Positions 24,193-30,415 of a DNA stretch of 42,511 nucleotides are shown piece after piece. The position numbers and the translations under genes were made by a program. The stretch is from a virus: IMG/VR virus record IMGVR_UViG_3300034072_002239, positions 1 to 42,511 of that record; one strand, 5' to 3'. Every line of letters begins with the position of its first letter. Positions within the stretch are counted from its first letter, which is position 1. The notes beneath the pieces were generated by a model. It was not told where the DNA came from. It did no database searches and saw only the letters and a list, made by a program, of their open reading frames with translations.

Positions 24193-24557
24193 TCTGCCTC
24201 TGCCATTATTTCGTAAAGGCCGACAAAGCCGGTCAGGTAAGGCAGGCCCTTTGAAATGCCATGTTCGCGCGCGGTGGCCCGATCGATCTTCCAGCCCATC
24301 CAGCGAGTGATCGCAGCGTCGATCGCCGCCTCGAGGTCAAGCCCCGCGTGGATCCCGTTGTGCACATCGTCGGCGAAGTGCCGGCCGTGGCGGCTGTCGA
24401 GAAAATCCCGCACCCCTTCGGCGCTGCCCATCGTGACCTTGGCAATCGCCGGGGATGCGATCTCCCAGGCTTTGTGGGCATCAGTGAAGCCCGCTGTGGT
24501 TCCGAAAAAGCCCCAGGCTTCGTTGGCGGTTGGCAAGGTCGAGTTAGTCATCTGCAT
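24189..24557 (-). CDS. Conserved hypothetical protein
   Basis: A 122-residue soluble protein that I cannot name with confidence; it resembles hypothetical proteins seen in sphingomonad plasmids and prophages. The N-terminal half NEAWGFFGTTAGFTDAHKAW and the middle FADDVHNGIHAGLDLEAAID, then ITRWMGWKIDRATAREHGIS and LPYLTGFVGLYEIMAEAE, suggest an all-helical domain. Two Met starts are close (24557 and 24551). It is translationally coupled (4-bp overlap) to the 74-residue gene downstream. It could belong to the phage's accessory genes since it stands next to the toxin-antitoxin cassette. Confidence 0.72.
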   Translation of the reverse strand: MQMTNSTLPTANEAWGFFGTTAGFTDAHKAWEIASPAIAKVTMGSAEGVRDFLDSRHGRHFADDVHNGIHAGLDLEAAIDAAITRWMGWKIDRATAREHGISKGLPYLTGFVGLYEIMAEAE

Positions 24558-24607
24558 CGCTCCGTGTTCGTGAAGCGACTACCGCTCTTATCGCGGCGAC
24601 TATCCAG

Positions 24608-25432
24608 TCAATTCGACGGAAATCTAAGACTTTCTGCTTTCCGACCCCCGGTCGCTAACTCGCGGTTGCGTAAAGTTTGGGCCAAGCGCGGTGTCCGCCC
24701 CGCAGGTGCCAGACTATGCGAGGCCCCCATCCCCTGGTGCACCCAGCGGCGCTCCCGGATGACCGATCCTGGAGGTAGCGCATCGCCTTTTTCCAGATTG
24801 CACGCGCGGTGGGCGCAAGCGACGTTTTCATAGGTGTGCGCCCCGCCAGCCGACAGCGGAATGATGTGGTCCAGCTCTGGAGCGTTCCACCGCATCGTCC
24901 CCCGCAATTCACGCGGAGCTTCCTCTCCACAGATATGGCAGGTCCATCCATCACGTTCCATGACAGCAATGGGATTGAGCGGCTCTGCGTGCACTCCGTA
25001 AGACTGTGCCCTCTCCACGCCCTTGGACACTCGCTTGAGGTGACGGCTGGAACAGGTTTCCGAGCAAAAGACGCGCCTCTTGTCTCCGTAGTCCGGGAGG
25101 AAGGTGATGCCACATTCGCGGCATGAACATTCCACCTTCTTTGCTGCTCTGCTACGCGTCCAGCATTGCGGTGAACAAAATCTGGCGCTTGCCTGAGCTT
25201 CGAACACCACTCCGCACTCAGCACACTGCCGTTGGCGATTAGCGCTTCTGATTTCCGCAAGTTTGGCCAATCGCGCGGACCTGGCTGCCGAACGCTCGCG
25301 CCGCATCAACTCGAACCCACAATCCCGTGAGCAGCATCGGCCACTATCTCGTGACTTACGGATATGCCTTGTGATCGGGCTGGAGCAAATTTGACACAGA
25401 GGGACGATGCCCGCCGAAGCGAGTTGCACCAT
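24608..25432 (-). CDS. HNH endonuclease with zinc-ribbon repeats
   Basis: A 274-residue protein with a C-terminal HNH nuclease motif (CHICGEEAPRELRG, ELDHIIPLSAGGAHT, ENVACAHRACNLEKGD). The N-terminal two-thirds hold several Cys pairs: CQICS, CCSRDC, CAECG with FCSPQC, CRECG and FCSETC, at least three zinc-binding units that may bind DNA. Large multi-zinc HNH proteins of this type occur as phage or mobile homing-type nucleases. In cos phages a small HNH protein aids terminase; the smaller gene at 25485 is the better candidate for that. Coding sequence appears somewhat less GC-rich than its neighbours, which fits recent acquisition. Confidence 0.85.
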   Translation of the reverse strand: MVQLASAGIVPLCQICSSPITRHIRKSRDSGRCCSRDCGFELMRRERSAARSARLAKLAEIRSANRQRQCAECGVVFEAQASARFCSPQCWTRSRAAKKVECSCRECGITFLPDYGDKRRVFCSETCSSRHLKRVSKGVERAQSYGVHAEPLNPIAVMERDGWTCHICGEEAPRELRGTMRWNAPELDHIIPLSAGGAHTYENVACAHRACNLEKGDALPPGSVIRERRWVHQGMGASHSLAPAGRTPRLAQTLRNRELATGGRKAESLRFPSN

Positions 25433-25484
25433 GGCGACCTCCCTGTGATTTCCGAAATTCGATCCGCCCTAAAGGCGGATTAGC

Positions 25485-25751
25485 TCACCCGATCGGCCAC
25501 CCGTCGGGCCCCACGGCGACCGTCCTGCGCTGACCGAATTGTTCGGCAGTCCGCTTGGCATGGCACTCGGCGCAGAGGCAGCGGATGTTGCTGTCCTCGT
25601 CCGATCCGCCATGGGCCAGCGGCACGATGTGGTCAGGTACGGTCGCCTCGCGGACAATCCCGGCGGAGGCACAATCGCGGCAGAGGGGTTCAATACGGAG
25701 ACGACGCAAGCGCTGGGCGACTGCACGGCGTCCGCGCAATCGTTCAGCCAT
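25485..25751 (-). CDS. HNH endonuclease (small)
   Basis: An 88-residue HNH nuclease. CRDCASAGIVREATVP, DHIVPLAHGGSDEDSN and CLCAECHAKRTAEQFG make the complete Cys4 HNH fold. Short HNH proteins encoded near terminase genes in HK97-like and other cos phages cooperate with the terminase in cutting at cos; its length and position between the promoter and TerS fit that role. The basic N-terminus RLRGRRAVAQRLRRLRIE may contact DNA. It follows the DUF6771-like gene by 16 bp and precedes the larger HNH gene by about 50 bp. Confidence 0.88.
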   Translation of the reverse strand: MAERLRGRRAVAQRLRRLRIEPLCRDCASAGIVREATVPDHIVPLAHGGSDEDSNIRCLCAECHAKRTAEQFGQRRTVAVGPDGWPIG

Positions 25752-25767
25752 GCATCACCCCCTAGGG

Positions 25768-25935
25768 TCAGATGGGTGCGTGAAGCTCTGCTATCGCCAT
25801 GGCGATCTTGGTCGCCACGACGTCTTCAGCGCTCTGGCGCACTGCAGGATCTCGCGAGGCGAGGTCGGCACGCAGGAGATCAGGAAGCTTGCGCACGACT
25901 TCCGCGATGACAGCTCTGTAATCTGTGTCGCTCAT
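25768..25935 (-). CDS. Small DUF6771-like protein
   Basis: A 55-residue protein with ATG at 25935. It reads MSDTDYRAVIAEVVRKLPDL, then LRADLASRDPAVRQSAEDVV and ends AMAIAELHAPI. The layout (helix, DLASRDPAVR, helix) resembles the small DUF6771 family that is common in sphingomonad genomes and prophages. It is the first gene after the late-type promoter region and is followed by the HNH gene 16 bp on. Function unknown. The frame is short but has a good helix-helix composition and phage context. Confidence 0.65.
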   Translation of the reverse strand: MSDTDYRAVIAEVVRKLPDLLRADLASRDPAVRQSAEDVVATKIAMAIAELHAPI

Positions 25936-26006
25936 GGATTGTGCGATGCTCTACTAATCCGGTTGAGACAAGCTTCAGGGTGCAGCCATCCCCGGAAAAC
26001 GAACAA

Positions 26007-26031
26007 CGCCCGGAAGCGTTTGCCCCGGGCG
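26007..26031 (-). terminator. Terminator-like hairpin downstream of the late-type promoter
   Basis: CGCCCGG (26007-26013) and CCGGGCG (26025-26031) pair over 7 bp with an 11-nt loop; on the minus strand the stem is followed by TTGTTCGTTTT. It lies about 80 bp downstream of the putative start of the promoter at 26113-26142 and 72 bp before the first gene of the next block. It could stop early transcription until an antiterminator acts, as tR' does in lambda. Confidence 0.55.
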
Positions 26032-26112
26032 CAGTTCTGAACTCTCTATTTCGGAAGCCCTACGCTTCAGCAACAGTCCCGTCAATCACCTTATTGCACT
26101 TTACCGTTCAGA

Positions 26113-26142
26113 ATCATATTTTTATTTTATCTTGCTTAGCAA
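26113..26142 (-). promoter_or_regulatory. Putative minus-strand promoter for the late block
   Basis: On the minus strand TTGCTA (26142-26137) and TATGAT (26118-26113) are spaced by 18 bp in a local AT-rich island (about 26090-26150). The -10 is 5/6 and the -35 is 4/6 to the sigma-70 consensus. It lies just downstream of the gene 26148-26729 and drives toward the HNH, methyltransferase and head genes. The hairpin CTTGC/GCAAG overlaps the -35. Confidence 0.5.
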
Positions 26143-26147
26143 GAATC

Positions 26148-26729
26148 TTAAAAACTGTCTCGCCTGATCCGGAAGAACCGGCACAGGGAATCAAGCCCAA
26201 GACGCAGGTTATGAAGGTCCGCAGGAGACCAACGCAAAGCCTCCACATCATGACAGGCCAGGATGTGGACCAGTACGCTGGAACGCCGCCCTGCCCTGCC
26301 CGCGATGTCCTGATCGCAGCCCCGTAGCATGAGCGCCGCGCCTGCTGCCTGACGCCGGATCTTGTCGACCAGCTCGGGATCGGGATCCGGCGCACCGCCC
26401 CCAAAGATTCCCTCGTTGATGAGCAGACCCGTGACCGAACGCGGCTGGTCGATGGGCAATCCCATGACCGCATTATGGCGGGCCATGAGCTCCCCGTAGA
26501 GCTCGCCGGCCGCATACTGATCAGGCGTGATTTTGCCGGCGAAGGAGAGCCGCCCCAGCGCTGTGCCAAGCCGTTCGTCCCGCGCCTGCCTGGCACCGAT
26601 CCCGTAATGGCGCTGCCGTGCGTCAAGCGCCGTGCCCATGATATCGCTCTGGCTTTCGCCCCGGCGCGGCTGGACCAGCTTGCCGGACGGGTGCCGCTTG
26701 CCTGTTTTACGCTTACGCCCCCTTGCCAC
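26148..26729 (-). CDS. Hypothetical phage protein, candidate late regulator
   Basis: A 193-residue basic protein from GTG at 26729, with a GGAGG ribosome site 5 bp before. The frame is open upstream but overlaps other coding genes. It has a strongly basic N-terminus (ARGRKRKTGKRHPSGKLVQP) and helical segments (LDARQRHYGIGARQARDERL, KITPDQYAAGELYGELMARH). The C-terminus (ILACHDVEALRWSPADLHNL, then LRLGLDSLCRFFRIR) looks like a helical DNA- or RNA-binding end. It lies directly before the putative pR'/tR'-like node at 26007-26142, which is where antiterminators or late activators are encoded. I do not recognise the family; regulation of late genes is inference. Confidence 0.7.
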   Translation of the reverse strand: MARGRKRKTGKRHPSGKLVQPRRGESQSDIMGTALDARQRHYGIGARQARDERLGTALGRLSFAGKITPDQYAAGELYGELMARHNAVMGLPIDQPRSVTGLLINEGIFGGGAPDPDPELVDKIRRQAAGAALMLRGCDQDIAGRAGRRSSVLVHILACHDVEALRWSPADLHNLRLGLDSLCRFFRIRRDSF

Positions 26730-26901
26730 GGCCGCCTCCGTAAAGCCGCTCGCCAATCGCCAGGATCGCTTCACGCTCCAGGGTGGTGAGCCGCTGATCG
26801 CTGACCGAGATCGCAAGGATGCCATTCCTCCAGCCATCCCGGCGCAGCTGCTCGCCATCACGCTGGCTGGCGTGGGTGTAAATCCGGGAGGTCATGCTCA
26901 T
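26713..26901 (-). CDS. Small hypothetical phage protein
   Basis: A 62-residue protein, ATG at 26901 overlapping the stop of the upstream gene by 1 bp (TGATG). It reads TSRIYTHASQRDGEQLRRDG, then WRNGILAISVSDQRLTTLER and EAILAIGERLYGGGRGKGA. The basic N-terminus and one amphipathic helix pair suggest a small nucleic-acid-related protein, but no family is recognised. Its 3' end overlaps the start of 26148-26729 by 17 bp. It belongs to the RuvC operon. Confidence 0.7.
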   Translation of the reverse strand: MSMTSRIYTHASQRDGEQLRRDGWRNGILAISVSDQRLTTLEREAILAIGERLYGGGRGKGA

Positions 26902-27155
26902 CAGCGAACCTCCTTGAGCAGTGCGGCATAGCCAATTACATCGACGATGCTGTCGGTGTGGCGGGGATCGTAGGCGAGCCGGGTCAACTTGAGATCGATC
27001 ATGCACAGCACGACCTGATCAGCGGTCACTGGTGTTCCGAGCGTGATCGACCAGCGCTCAGCGATAGCTTTGAACTGTTCGGCCGGATCGCCGTAGTCGT
27101 CGCGGCGCTCCTCGAGCACCTTGGCGGTGTGACCGAGAATGGACCAGGTGGTCAT
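26901..27155 (-). CDS. DUF6378-like phage protein
   Basis: An 84-residue protein whose pattern matches DUF6378 phage proteins: ERRDDYGDPAEQFKAIAERW near the N-terminus, then a helix DQVVLCMIDLKLTRLAYDPR and HTDSIVDVIGYAALL at the end. The ERRDDYGDP and H.DS..D..GYAA elements look like those of MazG-like or ANMT-type phage proteins of unknown function. ATG at 27155 overlaps the RuvC stop (ATGA). A link to nucleotide metabolism is possible but unproven. Confidence 0.78.
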   Translation of the reverse strand: MTTWSILGHTAKVLEERRDDYGDPAEQFKAIAERWSITLGTPVTADQVVLCMIDLKLTRLAYDPRHTDSIVDVIGYAALLKEVR

Positions 27156-27697
27156 CGCACGCCTCCCCGGGTCTCGATGGCCCAGAGCAGGATGGCGAGC
27201 GCATCCGCCTCGTTGTCGTCGACCGGCGCATAGCCGCGCTTCCGAACCGCATCGATGACCGCAGCCTTGTCGGCATTGCCCTTGCCGGTGGCGAAGCGCT
27301 TGATGGTTCCGACCGGCACGCCCTGGTAGGCAACCAGCCGGTCCTCGCACCATGCGCTCAGAACAGCGAGCAGACCGCCATGGACCTGAGCGGAATCATT
27401 ACTGACGTGCCGGCGGACTTCCTCGAAGTAGACCGCCCCGATTGGCCCGGCGTCCTCGTCAATCTGCTCAAGCCAGCGCTGGAAGCGCAGGTAGCGCATC
27501 CCGCCGCCATCATAGCGGCTGTTCTTGAACGATACCGTTCCGCTGGCGATGTAGCCGTCCTTGCCCTCCAGGGCCCAGCCGGTCGTCGTGGCGATGTCGA
27601 GTGCAAGGGTCGCGCCGCGCATCCGGCCTGCAGCTGCAGATCCGAGGGGCACGCGCGCATCCGATCCAGCGGATGCGGCAGGGGCTGTCTGATTCAA
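27152..27697 (-). CDS. RuvC-like Holliday junction resolvase
   Basis: A 181-residue RNase H-fold resolvase of the phage RuvC type. It resolves branched DNA before packaging. Conserved acids are Asp34 in LALDIATTTGWA, Glu92/93 in YFEEVRRH and a C-terminal DDNEADALAILLWA with Asp165; GVPVGTIKRFATGKGNADKA is the typical linker. The start given is TTG at 27697, preceded by a GGAGGA site; an ATG at 27622 (before RGATLALDIA) is possible. It is the first gene of a minus-strand operon and divergent from the HTH/PIN pair across the motif-rich region 27792-28031. Confidence 0.87.
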   Translation of the reverse strand: MNQTAPAASAGSDARVPLGSAAAGRMRGATLALDIATTTGWALEGKDGYIASGTVSFKNSRYDGGGMRYLRFQRWLEQIDEDAGPIGAVYFEEVRRHVSNDSAQVHGGLLAVLSAWCEDRLVAYQGVPVGTIKRFATGKGNADKAAVIDAVRKRGYAPVDDNEADALAILLWAIETRGGVR

Positions 27698-27791
27698 AGC
27701 AATCCTCCGTTTTCGAGGATCGCCGCGTCAGGGGCCTTGTACCGCGCGCCATGGGTGCAGGGAAATAGGACGGCTCCCACAAAGCAAATTG

Positions 27792-28031
27792 CTCAAACCA
27801 CTCAATAACTGCTCAAGGTCAGATCAAGAGAGAAAATGTCCTGGATACAGTAAGTTTATAAAACTTCTCAATTACTCAATATATATACAATCATATCTCC
27901 TCCCTCCTTCCCCCTCCCCCCTTTTTCGCGCGCGCGAGAGAAGTTGAGTTTTTGAGAAATTGTCAAAAGTCCTACTTTTCTGGGGGTTCTGGCTCTTGAG
28001 GAGTTTCGTTGAGGGGTTTCAGAGCGTTGAG
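27792..28031. promoter_or_regulatory. Divergent regulatory region with CTCAA/TTGAG motif array
   Basis: The 438-bp gap between the RuvC and antitoxin starts (27698-28135) holds no gene I can support. Five CTCAA motifs (27792, 27801, 27812, 27867, 27875) lie to the left and five TTGAG (27944, 27952, 27996, 28009, 28027) to the right, so the set is arranged as a large inverted array. The inner pairs 27866-27880 and 27944-27958 match in inverted orientation over most of 15 bp. Between them is a pyrimidine tract (27896-27925) and alternating CG. The whole gap is AT-rich at its edges. It probably holds divergent promoters and operators; an origin is another possibility. Confidence 0.6.
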
Positions 28032-28135
28032 GAGTTAGGACAGCGATCGGCATCTTCAGGTTTCCCCTTGCAGCAAATTTTGTTGCGTTTATTTCGAATA
28101 TCGCATAGTGAGGAATTCAACCTCGGAGAGTACCA

Positions 28136-28594
28136 ATGACCTTGCCAGCGCATTCTGAGCCCTTCGGCGGCCAATTGCCGTCTGCCAGCGATCGCCAGAT
28201 TGCTAACCAACTGCGCCGGATGCTCGCTGCACAAAAATCCGGCGAAGCCACCCTACGCGTGCGTGAGCCCGAGACGAAAAAACCGGTCGAAGTTACCCTC
28301 ACCCCGGCGATGTCAGATATCTTCCTCGAACTCCTTCGACACATTGGCAGCGGCCATGCCGTCACGTTGGTACCAATCCAGGAGATGCTGACCACCCAGC
28401 AGGCCGCCGATCTACTGAACGTCTCTCGGCCTCACCTGATCAAATTACTGGAACAGGATGCGATCCCCCATACCTTTGTCGGCCGGCACCGCAGAATTAA
28501 GGCTGAGAACATTTTTGACTACAAGGCAAAGCGAGATGAGGAACGGGCTCGCGCGTTGGATGCCCTGATTGGCAACGACGCGGACCTGATCTGA
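28136..28594 (+). CDS. HTH antitoxin (excisionase/MerR-like) of a PIN toxin pair
   Basis: A 152-residue protein. The C-terminal half has an excisionase-type winged helix (residues ~85-130: LTTQQAADLLNVSRPHLIKL, LEQDAIPHTFVGRHRRIKA), followed by a charged helix (KRDEERARALDALIGND). The N-terminal half (SASDRQIANQLRRMLAAQK, RVREPETKKPVEVTLTP) may dimerise or regulate. The PIN-domain gene begins 10 bp after its stop. This two-gene layout is a known type II toxin-antitoxin type. A GGAGAG site precedes the ATG. It probably represses its own promoter in the AT-rich gap upstream. Confidence 0.87.
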   Translation: MTLPAHSEPFGGQLPSASDRQIANQLRRMLAAQKSGEATLRVREPETKKPVEVTLTPAMSDIFLELLRHIGSGHAVTLVPIQEMLTTQQAADLLNVSRPHLIKLLEQDAIPHTFVGRHRRIKAENIFDYKAKRDEERARALDALIGNDADLI

Positions 28595-28603
28595 TCACAC
28601 GCC

Positions 28604-29194
28604 ATGTTCGCCAACCGCTACACCGCATTTATCGATGCATGCACATTGGTCAGCGTGTGGCGCAGGAATCTGCTCCTGACTTTGGCTGAGGCCGAGTTCT
28701 TCCGTGTGCGGTGGTCAGAGAAGGTTCTTGAAGAGACAGAACGGGCAATCACACGTTTGATGGACGAGCGTAGCATTGCCGATAGCAGGGCGCGAGCCGC
28801 TCAGTCTGTCGCCAGTATGCGTGCCGCATTTCCCGAAGCCTTGGTGGAAGACTTCGGCCTATTTGAGGCTACGACCTATGGCTTGCCGGATCGAAACGAC
28901 GAGCACGTTCTAGCTGCAGCCATCAAAACGCAAGCTCAAGCTCTCGTGACTGAGAACCTGTCGGACTTCCCGGCATCTGCTCTTGCGCCACTGGCGATCG
29001 AAGCACGCAGTGCGGACGATTTTATCGCTGACACAATCGCCCTTGAAGAGGGGCGGGCCGTTGCTGCGATAAATCGCATGAGGCTGCGCTTGAAACGACC
29101 GGAGCTCACCCCGGAAGACATGCTACGGTCGCTCGAGGCCCATGGCCTGCTGGAAACAGCTTCAGTTCTAGCGCCACATATTGAATCGCTCTGA
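28604..29194 (+). CDS. PIN-domain toxin (VapC-like ribonuclease)
   Basis: A 196-residue PIN-domain protein. Catalytic acids expected of PIN nucleases are visible: Asp11 in AFIDACTLVSVW, Glu44 in SEKVLEETERAI, Asp96/99 in YGLPDRNDEHVLAAA and the Asp121 region in TENLSDFPA. The remaining C-terminal ~70 residues form a helical extension (ADDFIADTIALEEGRAVAAI, LTPEDMLRSLEAHGLLETA). It follows the antitoxin gene by 9 bp and starts the accessory island. The expected action is cleavage of RNA when antitoxin is lost; substrate unknown. Confidence 0.88.
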   Translation: MFANRYTAFIDACTLVSVWRRNLLLTLAEAEFFRVRWSEKVLEETERAITRLMDERSIADSRARAAQSVASMRAAFPEALVEDFGLFEATTYGLPDRNDEHVLAAAIKTQAQALVTENLSDFPASALAPLAIEARSADDFIADTIALEEGRAVAAINRMRLRLKRPELTPEDMLRSLEAHGLLETASVLAPHIESL

Positions 29195-29228
29195 CTACAA
29201 TCTAACTGAGCGGAGAGGAGACGGAAAT

Positions 29229-29477
29229 ATGGCCAAAAAACCGGATCTACCCAAATACCATCTGGTGTCGAAAAACGACAAATGGCGCCTTGAGCCTGAA
29301 GGCGGCGGGCGCGCTAAGCGGGTTTTTGAAAGCAAGGCCGAAGCAACTGCGGGAGGAGCCTTGAAGGCAGCGCTTGGTAGCGCTGGCGGGTCAGTCCGAA
29401 TCCACAGAGGGGATGGCCAAATCCAGGAAGAGAGAACCTTCCCGCGAAGCAGGGATCCAAAAGATTCAAAAGGCTAA
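29229..29477 (+). CDS. DUF2188-domain protein
   Basis: An 82-residue protein from ATG at 29229. The DUF2188 pattern is clear: YHLVSKNDKWRLEPEGGGRA, KRVFESKAEATAGGALKAAL, then SVRIHRGDGQIQEERTFPRS. DUF2188 proteins are small beta-alpha-beta units of unknown function, often near toxin-antitoxin or stress genes. The start of an earlier in-frame codon overlaps the PIN gene, but the ATG chosen has a GGAAAT-type site. It lies between the PIN toxin and the unknown membrane protein, so the four genes may form one operon. Confidence 0.85.
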   Translation: MAKKPDLPKYHLVSKNDKWRLEPEGGGRAKRVFESKAEATAGGALKAALGSAGGSVRIHRGDGQIQEERTFPRSRDPKDSKG

Positions 29478-29509
29478 CTGACACCGGTGCCGCACAACCA
29501 ACGATTTTC

Positions 29510-30391
29510 GTGAGAACCAGAGATGTTACCGTGACCCAAGCGCAATCAAATCCCTCGACGGTAGCTCAGCCCTGCAATGAAGTAGAGGCAACAAAACACG
29601 AAAAGCCAAAGAGTGCACCAAATCCAATGCGGCAAAAGGAAGCTCGCAGAAAACTGGAAAGCCTCTTTTCCGATCGATCAAATGTTTGGGTCATCCATTA
29701 TTCGTGCGAGAGCTTCTACGACCGGCCAAACGGCGCGTCTCCGCGTATAACGTCACTTGCAGTTCGCAGTCTCGACACCGCGCAAACGCACTCCTTCTCA
29801 ATCCATCAAGTAGCAGAGCGACTAAAGGTGCCATTTGCTGAAATTGAAACGCGATATGACGAGTTGGAGCGACAGATGCTGGCTGACTACTATACGCATC
29901 TAGGGTCCCATCGCGGCATGAAGTACCTCCACTGGAATATGCGCGATATCAACTATGGTTTCGCCGCAATCGATCACCGATTCCAGGTTCTCGGAGGCAT
30001 GCCAGTCTCAGTTGATGATACGAAGAAGTTCGATCTCTCTCGCATTCTCATGGACATTTATGGCGGGGCCTACATAGGTCATTCACGCCTTGAGAAACTG
30101 ATCGAGAAGAATGGGATTAACCCGCGCGACCTGATGAGCGGCGCTCAGGAGGCTCAGGCATTCGTTAATGGCAATTATGTCGGGCTTCACCAGTCCACGC
30201 TGCGCAAGGTTGACGTGCTTGCCAATATTGCAGAGCGCGCTCACAACAAGCAGCTGCTGACCAATACAAGCTGGTGGCAGATGCATGGCGGAAGCCTGAA
30301 GAGCGTCATAGAATGGATTGCCGAAAACAAAATCATCACGCTGATATTCGCAGTCATTGGTCTCATCCTTGGCATTTACACTATCAGATAA
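29510..30391 (+). CDS. Unrecognised membrane-anchored protein of the accessory island
   Basis: A 293-residue protein that I do not recognise with certainty. Residues 1-45 are low in structure. Residues ~55-260 form a domain with VWVIHYSCESFYDRPNGASP, ITSLAVRSLDTAQTHSFSIH, YLHWNMRDINYGFAAIDHRF, then KKFDLSRILMDIYGGAYIGH and HQSTLRKVDVLANIAERAHN. Residues 274-291 are a membrane segment at the very C-terminus, placing the domain in the cytosol. The spacing of D/E, N/D and D residues loosely recalls DEDD exonucleases (RNase H fold), but this is impression only. The GTG start at 29510 is uncertain; another GTG lies at 29531. The gene looks less GC-rich than the phage average, so it is probably acquired. 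It ends 24 bp from the convergent primase gene. Confidence 0.75.
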   Translation: MRTRDVTVTQAQSNPSTVAQPCNEVEATKHEKPKSAPNPMRQKEARRKLESLFSDRSNVWVIHYSCESFYDRPNGASPRITSLAVRSLDTAQTHSFSIHQVAERLKVPFAEIETRYDELERQMLADYYTHLGSHRGMKYLHWNMRDINYGFAAIDHRFQVLGGMPVSVDDTKKFDLSRILMDIYGGAYIGHSRLEKLIEKNGINPRDLMSGAQEAQAFVNGNYVGLHQSTLRKVDVLANIAERAHNKQLLTNTSWWQMHGGSLKSVIEWIAENKIITLIFAVIGLILGIYTIR

Positions 30392-30415
30392 CGATATATT
30401 TCAAATACTTATAAG

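Noticed and set aside
26131-26143. CTTGC/GCAAG stem as a terminator after gene 26148-26729
   Set aside because: The stem is only 5 bp and is followed by A-rich, not T-rich, sequence on the minus strand; it fits better as part of the promoter region.
27868-28053. A 61-codon minus-strand frame in the motif-rich gap
   Set aside because: Its composition is dominated by the purine tract and it has no ribosome site or coding-like pattern.
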